A stretch of DNA of 64,000 nt, from positions 186,001-250,000 of the forward strand of contig AAXZ01000002.1 of the NCBI GenBank assembly GCA_000169395.1, written 5' to 3'. Below, in pieces: positions 36,180-45,487 of this stretch. The notes under the pieces were generated by a model. The model ran no database searches. It worked only from the letters and a program-made list of their open reading frames with translations, and was not told where the DNA came from. This stretch comes from Rhodobacteraceae bacterium HTCC2150. Its GTDB lineage: Bacteria > Pseudomonadota > Alphaproteobacteria > Rhodobacterales > Rhodobacteraceae. The stretch's first letter is position 1; every line of letters starts with the position of its first letter. Position numbers and translations under genes: made by a program.

Positions 36180-37533
36180 GGGGCAAGCAAAAATACCCCC
36201 TGAACCCCACTCATCGTCTCTGGTGTTGCGAACGTTTTCTTGGGCGGCGTTTGGTCTTGGTGCGACCGCTTGCCTTTTAGTTTTCGTTTATATGTCAGTA
36301 TCAGAATTAGTTTTGCCCCAAACAGGTACATATGTTGGCGAGATGCGGCCAAATTTTCAGATATCTACAGTTGAATTACCAGCAAACAGCCAGCTCTCCA
36401 GAGTTTTTGTGAAAGAAGGCGACGTTGTAAAAAAAGGCGATATCCTATTTCAACTCAACTATACTGCTCTTACTCAAGAAAGCGAACGACTGAATAGAAC
36501 GTTGCTTGGCCTACGATTGCAAAGGCAATGCCTGCTGAAATGGCCCAAAAATCCATTTACCAAAGCCGAACTCCTTGACCGACGCAAAAGCCTGCGTAAT
36601 CCCGAAGATCAATTTGTCTTTGATGCCGCCTCATCAGAGTGTCAAACGGAAGGCGCGGGCTTTGAAAGGGGATCTTTGTCCCATAACGAAACAATGAAGA
36701 AACTGGAAAAACGGATTTACTTGTTGAAGAAGAAGCTGTCTCTGTTAACAAATTCCCCAGATTTGGCAAAGGCGACTTCGCAATCAAAACTAAGCCTTGC
36801 ATATGAAGCACTTTCTGTTGCTTTAGCCCAAAACATTACAGAACTGACCCGCTCAACTATAGATGATAAGCACGCAGAAACACTAAAAACGCAAAAATCT
36901 GAAAAATTTTCACGCGCAATGGAAATCCATGGCACCATCGAAAATATTGCAGATACTCAAAGCTTGTTGACCAATTTTCTTGCCCACCCAGAAATTCGGG
37001 CAGAAATTGATGGGCAAGTTGCCCGTGTTCGTGATGACCAGTTAAACGGACAATATGCTGCGGGCGTTCCACTAATAGATTTGCGCGTAATTGAAGAAAA
37101 TGATTTTCGCGTAACGTTTGCAATACCCGCAACAGAAGCAGGTAATTTGCGAATTGGGAAGCTCGTTGAAATCGTTACCATTGGTCTTTCGAAACAAAGT
37201 CCATTGTTAAAAGGGCACGTGACCGACATTTCTACGACGCATAGTGCAGGTGAGATCGACAGCTTGACGATAGAAATTGCCTTGAACAATGGATCGAGGG
37301 CGATTTTGGAAGGCTCGACAACTGGTCTGGCGCTGCACGACAAACAAACGGCTGCAACCGTAAAGGTCGCTTTGGCGCCTACAGCATTTTTGCCCGACTT
37401 TATTGGGACCTTGCATCAAGCATTTGGCGGAATAACGAGCCCATTTAATAAAATTCAAACATTCCTTGATCAATCTGCAAGGCATGCTGAATTTGACCAA
37501 AATGAATACTTGTCAAATTTTGGTGGGCTCTAA
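36169..37533 (+). CDS. HlyD-like membrane fusion protein
   Basis: This protein of about 454 residues has a single N-terminal membrane helix (about 20-43), a lipoyl half ('SRVFVKEGDVVKKGDILFQL'), a helical middle with heptad-like character, the second lipoyl half ('EIRAEIDGQVARV') and a beta-barrel. This is the layout of adaptors of type I secretion and some polysaccharide exporters. It starts inside the ABC gene (11-base overlap), so the two are partners. A C-terminal tail of about 60 residues goes beyond the usual barrel. Confidence 0.8.
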   Translation: MPIRGQAKIPPEPHSSSLVLRTFSWAAFGLGATACLLVFVYMSVSELVLPQTGTYVGEMRPNFQISTVELPANSQLSRVFVKEGDVVKKGDILFQLNYTALTQESERLNRTLLGLRLQRQCLLKWPKNPFTKAELLDRRKSLRNPEDQFVFDAASSECQTEGAGFERGSLSHNETMKKLEKRIYLLKKKLSLLTNSPDLAKATSQSKLSLAYEALSVALAQNITELTRSTIDDKHAETLKTQKSEKFSRAMEIHGTIENIADTQSLLTNFLAHPEIRAEIDGQVARVRDDQLNGQYAAGVPLIDLRVIEENDFRVTFAIPATEAGNLRIGKLVEIVTIGLSKQSPLLKGHVTDISTTHSAGEIDSLTIEIALNNGSRAILEGSTTGLALHDKQTAATVKVALAPTAFLPDFIGTLHQAFGGITSPFNKIQTFLDQSARHAEFDQNEYLSNFGGL

Positions 37534-37567
37534 AACATCCATAACATCATGCGGCCACGTGCAAAAA

Positions 37568-38410
37568 TTAGAAATCCGAACCCAAAGATGAGGACATTTT
37601 CTTTTGACGCCATTGCGTAGTAATAAACGCAGCGATGAAAAAAACTGTCATCACCAGAACTATGGTGGCAGCTGGCGCAGAATTTAAAAAGAAACTTGCA
37701 TAAACACCAATAAACGACGAACTTAAAGCCACTAAAAATGAAACAGTCATCATCTTATAGAACTCTCGTGTCAACAAAAACGCAATCGCACCAGGTGCGA
37801 TCAAAAATGAAATTGCCAAAATAATTCCAACAGATTTCAGCGCCGAAACTATTGTCATCGATAAAGCAATCAAAAGAGCATAATGTAAGAACCGAACGGG
37901 CAAACCCGCCGCTTTGGCCTGTGCAGCATCAAACGCACAAAGTAGTAGATCACGCCACCTCAGCAAAATGCCGCCGCCCACCAGAACTGCGACAAGAGCG
38001 ACTTCAATCAGATCAAAGCGAACCAAACCCAAAATATTTCCATATAAAATATGATCCAAATGAACGTCGCTTTGAATTGCGGTATACATAACCAGACCGA
38101 TAGCAAACATGCCTGAAAACACGATACCCATCACCGTATCTTGCTTAACACGGGTATTTTCAGCAATAAATCCAGTGGCAATTGCACAAAATAATCCCGC
38201 AAAAAACGCACCGATTGCTAAGGGAGCACCCAAAATGTAGGCCAGAACGATACCGGGTAAAACCGCATGACTGACGGCATCACCCATCAGAGACCAACCT
38301 TTCAAAATCAAAAAGCACGACAATAAAGACATCGGCACCGACAGCAAAATCGCCCCCCAAAAAGCAAATCGCATAAACTCAAACTGAAAAGGAAGCAGTA
38401 AGGTTTCCAT
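37568..38410 (-). CDS. sitD: Manganese/iron ABC transporter permease
   Basis: This 280-residue protein has about eight membrane helices and the ABC-3 permease pattern ('LKGWSLMGDAVSHAVLPGI', 'ISFLIAPGAIAFLL'). It is homologous to the adjacent permease (38410-39270), and the two form the membrane pore of the Sit system. Gene order sitABCD and the one-base overlap with sitC support the name. It is the last gene of the operon. Confidence 0.9.
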   Translation of the reverse strand: METLLLPFQFEFMRFAFWGAILLSVPMSLLSCFLILKGWSLMGDAVSHAVLPGIVLAYILGAPLAIGAFFAGLFCAIATGFIAENTRVKQDTVMGIVFSGMFAIGLVMYTAIQSDVHLDHILYGNILGLVRFDLIEVALVAVLVGGGILLRWRDLLLCAFDAAQAKAAGLPVRFLHYALLIALSMTIVSALKSVGIILAISFLIAPGAIAFLLTREFYKMMTVSFLVALSSSFIGVYASFFLNSAPAATIVLVMTVFFIAAFITTQWRQKKMSSSLGSDF

Positions 38411-39270
38411 TAGGTTTCTGGCCCCAAAAGAGCCAGTCGCGCCTTGGCACGCGCGGCAAGTACGCCGTGTTTTGGGGCAAAAACGAAGGCTAACCCAAAC
38501 AACAAGGTTTGAAATAAAACGATGATACCACCGGTTGCTCCATCTAAAAAGAAACTAGCGTATGCGCCAAAGCCTGATGAGAAAACACCTATGGCAAGTG
38601 CGATCAAGATCACGCGATGAAACCGATCCGAAAGTAAATATGCTGTGGCCCCCGGCGTAACCACCAATGCAATAACCAAAAATGCACCCACTGTTTGCAT
38701 TGCAGCAACCGCGGATGCAGCAAGCAATGTGAAAAACACAACGCGCATCACATTCGGGTTGATGCCAATTGATTTTGCATGGTGCTCATCAAAAAACGTC
38801 ACCATCAAATCTTTCCATTTCAGTGTCAAAACCAACAACGAAATACCTGCGATCAAGGACAACTGCAGAATATCATGTGGCGTGATTGCCAGAATATTAC
38901 CCATGGCAATGGTTTGAATGTTCACGGATGTAGGCGACAGCGATACCATGAATAGACCCAGTCCGAAAAATGACGTAAATATCAGCCCGATGATGGCATC
39001 TTCTTTTAAACCAGTGCGTTGGTTCAAAAACAACATGGCAACCGCCGCTAGCCCGCCAGAAAAAAAAGCGCCCAATGCAAACGGTAATCCAAGCATGTAA
39101 GCACCCGCCACACCTGGAACGATCGCATGACTAAGTGCATCCCCGATCAAGGACCACCCCTTAAGCATCAGAAAAACCGATAAAAAAGCGCATACCCCAC
39201 CCACAAGTGACGACACCCAAATGGCGTTGATCATATAAGAATATGAAAAGGGTTCCAAAAGAACGCTCAC
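38410..39270 (-). CDS. sitC: Manganese/iron ABC transporter permease
   Basis: This 286-residue multi-spanning protein carries the ABC-3 family segments '[19 protein letters not shown]' and '[16 protein letters not shown]'. With SitD it forms the channel for divalent metal uptake through the inner membrane. It overlaps the ATPase gene by 4 bases and sitD by one base. The similarity to SitD indicates an old duplication, as is usual for this transporter type. Confidence 0.9.
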   Translation of the reverse strand: MSVLLEPFSYSYMINAIWVSSLVGGVCAFLSVFLMLKGWSLIGDALSHAIVPGVAGAYMLGLPFALGAFFSGGLAAVAMLFLNQRTGLKEDAIIGLIFTSFFGLGLFMVSLSPTSVNIQTIAMGNILAITPHDILQLSLIAGISLLVLTLKWKDLMVTFFDEHHAKSIGINPNVMRVVFFTLLAASAVAAMQTVGAFLVIALVVTPGATAYLLSDRFHRVILIALAIGVFSSGFGAYASFFLDGATGGIIVLFQTLLFGLAFVFAPKHGVLAARAKARLALLGPET

Positions 39271-40112
39271 TCTACGTCCTTTTCATTGTACATTACGAAT
39301 GGCCGTTCATCGTCGGTGATGACCGTCACCTGTCTTTGGTCATCGTCATCATTGTGCAAATCCGCGCCCCCCAAAACAAAATGACGCAACACGCCTCCAA
39401 ATGTTTTTTCAAGGTTCAAAGGCGTGAATGTTTCTTTGGTGGTTCCGTGGGCTAAAACTGTTCCTTTAATCAGAACGCAGCGATCACAGAATTCGGGCAC
39501 CGAACCAAGGTTATGTGTGGAAACAAGCATAACCCGACCTTCGTTCCGCAACTCGATCAGCAACTTGATGATCGCCTCTTCTGTTGTGACATCAACGCCA
39601 GTAAATGGTTCGTCTAGTAAAATTACTTGGCCTTCTTGTGCCAAAGCCCGCGCCAAAAAAACGCGTTTCTTTTGGCCGCCCGATAATTCACCGATTTGCC
39701 GTTTAAGAAAATCTGCCATCCCAACACGCGTTAAGGCATCAGTAACCAGTTTTTGATCACGCTCTGATGGGCGGCGAAAAAATCCCATGTGACCATAACG
39801 TCCCATCATTACGACATCTTCGACAAGAACGGGGAAAGACCAATCGACCTCTTCGGCTTGGGGAACATATGCCACCAAATTTTGACGCAATGCTTGGGCA
39901 ACAGGCATGCCCAATATTTGTATCTGGCCCCGCGCGAGCCGTAAAAAACCCATCAGTGCTTTAAAGAGCGTCGATTTCCCTGAACCATTCACACCAACAA
40001 GCGCAGTTATGGTGCCCCCTGGAATAGTGAAACTTGCATCCCTAAGCGCAGTGGTGCCGTTACGATACGTAACAGTAACGTTGTCTACACTTAGGCCTGG
40101 TTGCGAGTTCAT
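39267..40112 (-). CDS. sitB: Manganese/iron ABC transporter ATPase
   Basis: This 281-residue ATPase has Walker [10 protein letters not shown], signature [13 protein letters not shown], Walker [11 protein letters not shown] and H-loop STHN, all intact. It energises uptake by SitCD from SitA. It overlaps sitA and sitC by 4 bases each, giving a tightly coupled operon. A short acidic/His-containing C-terminal tail ([11 protein letters not shown]) could hold metal, though that is only a guess. Confidence 0.93.
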   Translation of the reverse strand: MNSQPGLSVDNVTVTYRNGTTALRDASFTIPGGTITALVGVNGSGKSTLFKALMGFLRLARGQIQILGMPVAQALRQNLVAYVPQAEEVDWSFPVLVEDVVMMGRYGHMGFFRRPSERDQKLVTDALTRVGMADFLKRQIGELSGGQKKRVFLARALAQEGQVILLDEPFTGVDVTTEEAIIKLLIELRNEGRVMLVSTHNLGSVPEFCDRCVLIKGTVLAHGTTKETFTPLNLEKTFGGVLRHFVLGGADLHNDDDDQRQVTVITDDERPFVMYNEKDVE

Positions 40113-40984
40113 TTTGAAAGGGCCTCGGCAATGCGGGCTGATGTGACCTGCAATAATGAAATGTAATCGGGCACGGCACCATCAGGGGCGGAAAGGCTGT
40201 CAACGTACAGAATGCCGCCGTAGGTCGCGTTGGTTTCGCGTATTACCTGTTTTGCAGGCGCGTCTGATACGGTGCTTTCGGAAAACACAACCGCGATATC
40301 GTGCTTGCGAACAGTATCTATAACCGCCTTAACCTGACGTGGGCTGCCTTGCTGATCCGCATTCATGGGCCAAAGGTAAACTTCGCGTAGGCCAAAATCA
40401 CGGGCCAGATAACTGAATGCGCCTTCGCTTGTTACCAACCAACGTTCGTTTTCCGGCAACACAGCAAGTTGCGCCGCAATTGGGTCAATCTGGGCGGCAA
40501 TCTTTTGTTTATAATTCGCAGCATTCGCCAAATATCCTGCGGCATTGGCAGGATCATATTTCACCAGTGCCGCCGCGATATTATCAACGTATAACTGACC
40601 GGCGCTTGGCGACATCCACGCATGAGGATTTGCCTTACCAGTATAAGGCCCCTTGCTGATTGAAATCGGTTCAACGCCCTCCGAGACAATCGCACTAGGA
40701 ACGTCTTTGAGGGATGAAAAAAATCGCTCAAACCAAAGTTCAAGCCCAAGACCATTCCACAGAACCAAATCGGCATCTTGCGCGCCGACAATGTCACGTG
40801 GGGTTGGCTGATACCCATGGATTTCGGCGCCCGGCTTGGTAATGGATACAACATCTGCATAATCCCCCGCCACGTTCTGGGCCATATCAGCGATGATGGT
40901 AAAGGTTGTAACGACCTTGAATTTGTCCGCAAAAATCGGTGATCCGGCAAAGACAAACAGTAAAACGAACGACAAAAGGCGCAT
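40109..40984 (-). CDS. sitA: Manganese/iron ABC transporter substrate-binding protein
   Basis: This protein of about 291 residues has a signal peptide ([19 protein letters not shown]) and the cluster A-I binding fold. Likely ligands are the His of GAEIHGY, the His of NPHAW, the Glu of TSEGAF and the Asp of LYVDS. The His-His-Glu-Asp set and the absence of a His-rich loop fit Mn/Fe binding of the PsaA/SitA type rather than zinc. ATG 40984 is best spaced from AGGG; ATG 40993 is an alternative. A Fur/Mur-like box lies upstream. Confidence 0.9.
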   Translation of the reverse strand: MRLLSFVLLFVFAGSPIFADKFKVVTTFTIIADMAQNVAGDYADVVSITKPGAEIHGYQPTPRDIVGAQDADLVLWNGLGLELWFERFFSSLKDVPSAIVSEGVEPISISKGPYTGKANPHAWMSPSAGQLYVDNIAAALVKYDPANAAGYLANAANYKQKIAAQIDPIAAQLAVLPENERWLVTSEGAFSYLARDFGLREVYLWPMNADQQGSPRQVKAVIDTVRKHDIAVVFSESTVSDAPAKQVIRETNATYGGILYVDSLSAPDGAVPDYISLLQVTSARIAEALSK

Positions 40985-41042
40985 GATCGGCATCCCTAAA
41001 AGGTAAATTCGCCTTTTAATATGGATGGCAATCACACCAATT

Positions 41043-41061
41043 GCAAGTCATTCTCATTTTC
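41043..41061 (-). promoter_or_regulatory. Fur/Mur-like operator of sitABCD
   Basis: On the minus strand these 19 bases read GAAAATGAGAATGACTTGC, matching the classical Fur box at 13 of 19 positions by my count. The site is 58 bases before the sitA start, where a repressor would block transcription. In Rhodobacteraceae the Fur homologue Mur is known to repress sitABCD with manganese; which protein binds here is inference. Confidence 0.6.
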
Positions 41062-41079
41062 AACACATAAGGGCAGCTA

Positions 41080-41844
41080 TTATTGGCTTTCAGCCCGTGC
41101 CTCGGCAATCATTTCCACCATTCCGGCCTTTTCAACATAGCCCGGAACAAGCTGATTCCCGACGACGAAGGACGGTGTTCCACTAAAACCAAGGCTTTGG
41201 GCCATTTCACGAGAAAGACTGATATGCGCATCGACGCTGGTTTTTTGCATATCTTCCTTCAATTGCGCGATATCAAGGCCAACTTCTGCGGCTACCGCCA
41301 TGACACCATTTTCAGAACGCGCGCCATTGCCGGCCATCAAGGCCCAATGGAATTCCTCATATTTGTCCTGCTCACGCGCTGCCAAAGACGCGCGTGTTGC
41401 GAAAACCGACGCTTCACTTAGAATTGGCCATTCACGGAAGACCACACGCAGTTCAGGATCTTCGGCAATCAGTTCTTGCATCACGTTGAAAGCTTTCTTG
41501 CAGTAGCCACAATTGTAATCAAAGAACTCGACCAAAGTAACATCGCCTTCGGGATTACCCAAAACAAACGCATTTGGATCATTAAACAGCGTGTTTGATT
41601 GCGCGGAAAGCGTGGCGGCGGCTTGTTCTTTGGCTGCGGCTTCATCGCGTGCGCGCAAAATAGCAACCGCTTCCATAATAACATCTGGGTTATCCAGAAT
41701 GATTTCCAAAACCAATGCTGGATTGTTTTTCACCGCTTCTATCGCAATATCGCGGACCTCGTCGCGGCTAAGGTTTTGAGCGTTTGCAAATGCAGGCAGC
41801 AAGATCATGCAAGCCGTAGCAAAAAATTTGAAGATCGATGGCAT
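41080..41844 (-). CDS. DsbA-family thiol oxidoreductase, periplasmic
   Basis: This 254-residue protein has a signal peptide (to about ANA, residue 22), a helical N-terminal segment (residues 25-80) as in Com1/ScsC-like proteins, and a thioredoxin fold with the active site CGYC ('FDYNCGYCKKAF') and the cis-Pro region 'SGTPSFVVGN'. It probably forms or isomerises disulfides in exported proteins. It lies just upstream of sitA on the same strand, but the Fur-like box in between suggests separate transcription. Confidence 0.88.
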   Translation of the reverse strand: MPSIFKFFATACMILLPAFANAQNLSRDEVRDIAIEAVKNNPALVLEIILDNPDVIMEAVAILRARDEAAAKEQAAATLSAQSNTLFNDPNAFVLGNPEGDVTLVEFFDYNCGYCKKAFNVMQELIAEDPELRVVFREWPILSEASVFATRASLAAREQDKYEEFHWALMAGNGARSENGVMAVAAEVGLDIAQLKEDMQKTSVDAHISLSREMAQSLGFSGTPSFVVGNQLVPGYVEKAGMVEMIAEARAESQ

Positions 41845-41924
41845 GTCGTTTCCTTGTAAATTGGTTCAGGCAACAAAGGGTGCAATCACCGCGATGTCAA
41901 TTCGAGTTTTCGCCAGCTTTATGA

Positions 41925-43586
41925 TTAAGACTGAAATTGGGTAAGTGTTTTAAGTGGCGTTATTGCCTCTACTGCTACATTCAAATCCAATACGGCACCG
42001 GTTTTCGATGCCAAAGCACGATCAAAAGCATCGGCAAATTCCGCTGTGGTTTCTACGCGTTCTCCATGAAACCCATACGACCGCGCAAGCGCCGAAAAGT
42101 CGGGATTGATGATTTCGGTACCAGAAACACGATGTGGAAAATCACGTTCTTGGTGCATACGGATTGTTCCGTAAGAGCCGTTATTCACAATCAAAATAAT
42201 TGGTTGTGCATCCATCTGAAGTGCCGTCCCAAGTTCCTGACAATTCATTTGAAAATCACCATCACCGGCCACACAGACCACTTGGCGCCCCCTATCCAAT
42301 ACTTTTGCGGCCACAGCAGCAGGAACCCCATATCCCATAGCACCACTTTGAGGCGCCAAAAGGCGTTGATTTTCACCAAATAGAAAGTGTTTTGACAGCC
42401 AAATCGCAAAATTACCGGCGCCGTTGGTCAAGATTGCGTCGTCATCCAGTTTGTCTTGCAAAATCTGCGTCACAACCCCCATGTCAACGGGACTGGGCTG
42501 TGCAGGCACAATTATCCCAGCCTTGAAATCCGCGCGCGCAGTTTGACAAAAATCAGCCCAACGCGGCTTCACTGCCAGACTATTCAGCCCAGCCACCATT
42601 TGGTTGGGACCAGAAACAAGTGGAACATCCGCCTGATAGATTTTGTTCAGTTCTTCCGCACCTAAATGACTATGGATCAAAACCTGTTTCATTTTAGGCG
42701 TATCAAACAACGTATATGCATCGGTGGTCATCTCGCCGAAACGGATATTTATTGCCAGAATCAAATCAGATTTATCAATTAGATTGCGCACAGATGCGGC
42801 CATACCGACACCTGCATGCCCTGCAAAACTAGGTGAATTATTGTCCAACAGATCCAGATAACGAAAGGCTGTAACACAAGGAATACCCTGCCCTTCGACA
42901 AAATTGCGAAGATCAGCCTTGCCTTGTGCGGTCCACCCACTGCCACCAACAATCACCAACGGCGCCTTTGCCGCATCCAACTTTTCGCCAATTTCTGAGA
43001 TTTGATCAATTGTTGGCGCAGGTTCTGCTATTTTGATTGGCCCGCAAGCCGCGGCTGTAACTGGCGCACTTAACATATCCTCAGGCAGTGAAATCACAAC
43101 GGGGCCAGGTCGACCAGACATTGCCGTTGACCATGCGCGACTTACAATTTCAGGTATACGATCCGCGTCGTTTATTTCGACAGCCCATTTTGCGATCGGT
43201 GAGAAGAACGCGCGGTAATCTACTTCTTGGAATGCTTCACGGTCGCGTAATTCTGCACCCACCTGACCAATAAACAATAACATCGGTGTTGAGGCTTGCA
43301 TTGCAGAATGAACACCGATTGAGGCGTTGGTCGCGCCGGGTCCACGGGTTACAAAACAAATGCCAGGCGTTCCGGTAAGCTTGCCATAAGCCTCTGCCAT
43401 ATAGGCACCACCGCCCTCATTGCGAGAGCCAATGAATGGCAGATTTTCTTTGGTATCAAAAAGACCATCAAGGGCTGCAAGATAGCTTTCCCCCGGCACA
43501 CCGAAAGCGTGTTTTGCCCCAAGGTTTTTCAAACAAGCAACTAAAAGGTGACCACCATTTTGATCTTCAGCCAATTTATGTTCCAT
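41925..43586 (-). CDS. Thiamine diphosphate-dependent enzyme (acetolactate synthase-like)
   Basis: This 553-residue protein has the three-domain ThDP-enzyme layout. The catalytic Glu is in 'SRNEGGGAYMAEAYG', and the ThDP motif runs from GDGDFQMN to NNGSYGTI. It resembles the acetolactate synthase large subunit/benzoylformate decarboxylase superfamily, but no small regulatory subunit gene (ilvN) is present, so biosynthetic acetolactate synthase is unlikely. Substrate unknown. It follows the malonyl-CoA synthetase and small-protein genes on the same strand. Confidence 0.83.
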   Translation of the reverse strand: MEHKLAEDQNGGHLLVACLKNLGAKHAFGVPGESYLAALDGLFDTKENLPFIGSRNEGGGAYMAEAYGKLTGTPGICFVTRGPGATNASIGVHSAMQASTPMLLFIGQVGAELRDREAFQEVDYRAFFSPIAKWAVEINDADRIPEIVSRAWSTAMSGRPGPVVISLPEDMLSAPVTAAACGPIKIAEPAPTIDQISEIGEKLDAAKAPLVIVGGSGWTAQGKADLRNFVEGQGIPCVTAFRYLDLLDNNSPSFAGHAGVGMAASVRNLIDKSDLILAINIRFGEMTTDAYTLFDTPKMKQVLIHSHLGAEELNKIYQADVPLVSGPNQMVAGLNSLAVKPRWADFCQTARADFKAGIIVPAQPSPVDMGVVTQILQDKLDDDAILTNGAGNFAIWLSKHFLFGENQRLLAPQSGAMGYGVPAAVAAKVLDRGRQVVCVAGDGDFQMNCQELGTALQMDAQPIILIVNNGSYGTIRMHQERDFPHRVSGTEIINPDFSALARSYGFHGERVETTAEFADAFDRALASKTGAVLDLNVAVEAITPLKTLTQFQS

Positions 43587-43625
43587 TTCCCGTGTTGTTA
43601 CTTTGAAGTGGGGTCGAAAAAAATA

Positions 43626-43853
43626 TTATTCCTCACGCCCCATTTCCTTTAATCTTTGATGAAAAACTTTTGCAGTTGGCAAGCCTTTTTGCAAAGCAAA
43701 AACATACGCATGGGTCAAATAAAAACTGGCCCCCTCGGTATCACCTTGTCCAAGCGACCAATCCGCAGCCTTTCCATAAAGATCAGAAAGTTGCGCCAAA
43801 TCCTCGCGGCCATGAGCTGCCAAAAGCTGACGTTCTAATTCGTCCTTGTTCAT
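43626..43853 (-). CDS. Small helical protein, TPR-like
   Basis: This 75-residue protein has the sequence pattern of two helical hairpins ('LERQLLAAHGREDLAQL', 'GDTEGASFYLTHAYVFALQ') like a short Sel1/TPR repeat. It has no signal peptide or metal motif. Its start overlaps the end of the malonyl-CoA synthetase gene by 4 bases (ATGA), so it is translated with it. I do not know its function; a partner role for one of the flanking enzymes is only a guess. Confidence 0.7.
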   Translation of the reverse strand: MNKDELERQLLAAHGREDLAQLSDLYGKAADWSLGQGDTEGASFYLTHAYVFALQKGLPTAKVFHQRLKEMGREE

Positions 43854-45358
43854 TTGAGGGCATCCGCAAACTGGTCTCTAAGGATATTTTTCTGCACTTT
43901 TCCCATGGTGTTACGCGGCAATTCCTTCATGATAACGATTTTCTTGGGTTGTTTGAATTTCGCCAATTTTTGCGCCATTGCCGCTTTCAACTGAGCAACA
44001 TCAACATCAGCGCCGGATTTCGGCACAACGATCCCCAAAACACCCTCGCCAAAATCAGGATGAGGAACACCGATCACGGCACTTTCCAAAACATTTGGTT
44101 GATCATCCAAAAGCGTTTCAATCTCTTTGGGGTAAACGTTAAAACCACCCGTAATGATTAAATCTTTGCCCCGCCCAACAATGGTTATGTAGCCGTCGTC
44201 ACTTTGGGTTGCCAAATCACCGGTAATGAAAAATCCATCCTCTCGCAATTCTTCTGCGGTTTTTTCTGGCATTTGCCAATACCCTTGGAAAACATTGTCT
44301 CCGCGCACCTCAAGTACCCCGATTTCACCATTTGCAAGCGTTTCCCCAGTCACGGCATCGCAAACCTTGGCCTCTACACCTTCTAAGGGCATACCAACTG
44401 TTCCAGCCCGACGATCACCAACATAAGGATTTGAGGTATTCATATTGGTTTCGGTCATGCCATAACGTTCAAGTATCTTGTGCCCAGAACGATTTTCAAA
44501 TTCAACATGGGTTTCCGCCAGCAAAGGTGCCGAACCTGACACAAACAGCCGCATATGTTTCACAAGATCTTGATTAAACCGCGCGTCACTCAACAAACGC
44601 GTATAAAACGTAGGTACACCCATCATAACGGTTGATTTTGGCAATGCAGCCAAAGCGTCTTCAAGATTGAATTTTGCTTGAAAAATCATCGATGCGCTCG
44701 TCAACAAACTTATGTTGCATGCAACGAAAAGCCCATGTGTGTGAAAAATTGGCAAGGCATGCAACAACGTATCCGCATTCGTAAACCACCAAGCTTTGGC
44801 CAAAACGGTCGCATTTGAAATCAGGTTCTTTTGGCTTAACATCGCACCCTTTGAACGCCCTGTCGTGCCCGATGTATAAAGGAAAGCCGCCAAATCATCT
44901 TGATCCCGTTCAACAGTTTGGAAATCCGCAGATTGCTCTTTTGCCTTTTCTGCGAAATCACCGCTGCCATCGCCGTTTAAAACCGCCAATTTAGCACCGC
45001 TTGATTGAGCAACATCAAAGAGGCTTTCGTAAGCCTTCACGTCGCAGAGCATCAATTTAGCACCTGAATTTCCCAAGAAATATTCAATTTCAGCCGCCGT
45101 ATATCCCGTATTGAGCGGCAAAAAGACGACCCCTGATTGCGCACACGCCGCATAAACCGCCAATGCTTCGGCCGATTTTTCAACCTGAACGGCAAGGCGA
45201 TCCCCTGCGACAAGGCCAAAACTGGCGATGGCATTGGCAAATTTAGAGGCCAATTTAAGAAAATCGTCGAAACTTAAATCTTGATCTGGCAAATACAAAA
45301 ACGTGGAATGGTTGCCCCAATGTGGTGCAAATAGGCTGTCATAGAGTGGATTTTTCAT
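43850..45358 (-). CDS. matB: Malonyl-CoA synthetase (acyl-CoA synthetase family)
   Basis: This 502-residue adenylate-forming enzyme has the P-loop-like AMP motif 'LYTSGTTGRSKGAMLSQ', 'RYGMTETNMNTSNPY' and the C-terminal 'GFNVYPKEIETLLDD' with the catalytic Lys near the end (NTMGKVQKN). Overall sequence fits MatB, which joins malonate or methylmalonate to CoA. No malonyl-CoA decarboxylase gene is adjacent. The ATG at 45358 has AGGAAG upstream. It heads a three-gene minus-strand group with the small protein and the ThDP enzyme. Confidence 0.82.
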   Translation of the reverse strand: MKNPLYDSLFAPHWGNHSTFLYLPDQDLSFDDFLKLASKFANAIASFGLVAGDRLAVQVEKSAEALAVYAACAQSGVVFLPLNTGYTAAEIEYFLGNSGAKLMLCDVKAYESLFDVAQSSGAKLAVLNGDGSGDFAEKAKEQSADFQTVERDQDDLAAFLYTSGTTGRSKGAMLSQKNLISNATVLAKAWWFTNADTLLHALPIFHTHGLFVACNISLLTSASMIFQAKFNLEDALAALPKSTVMMGVPTFYTRLLSDARFNQDLVKHMRLFVSGSAPLLAETHVEFENRSGHKILERYGMTETNMNTSNPYVGDRRAGTVGMPLEGVEAKVCDAVTGETLANGEIGVLEVRGDNVFQGYWQMPEKTAEELREDGFFITGDLATQSDDGYITIVGRGKDLIITGGFNVYPKEIETLLDDQPNVLESAVIGVPHPDFGEGVLGIVVPKSGADVDVAQLKAAMAQKLAKFKQPKKIVIMKELPRNTMGKVQKNILRDQFADALK

Positions 45359-45487
45359 ATTTCTTCCTATTTGCTTTTGCGTTTTGCGTTTATTCTGCCG
45401 CCCTGCGCCGCTTTGACACTGGTCAATCCGTCCGAAAACCTATACCGCGCCCTCAATCATACATTCAAACCCCAAAAGGCACCCATT

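Noticed and set aside
45371-45487. Upstream extension of TypA
   Set aside because: The first 39 residues have no similarity to TypA and the family starts at MDMRN.
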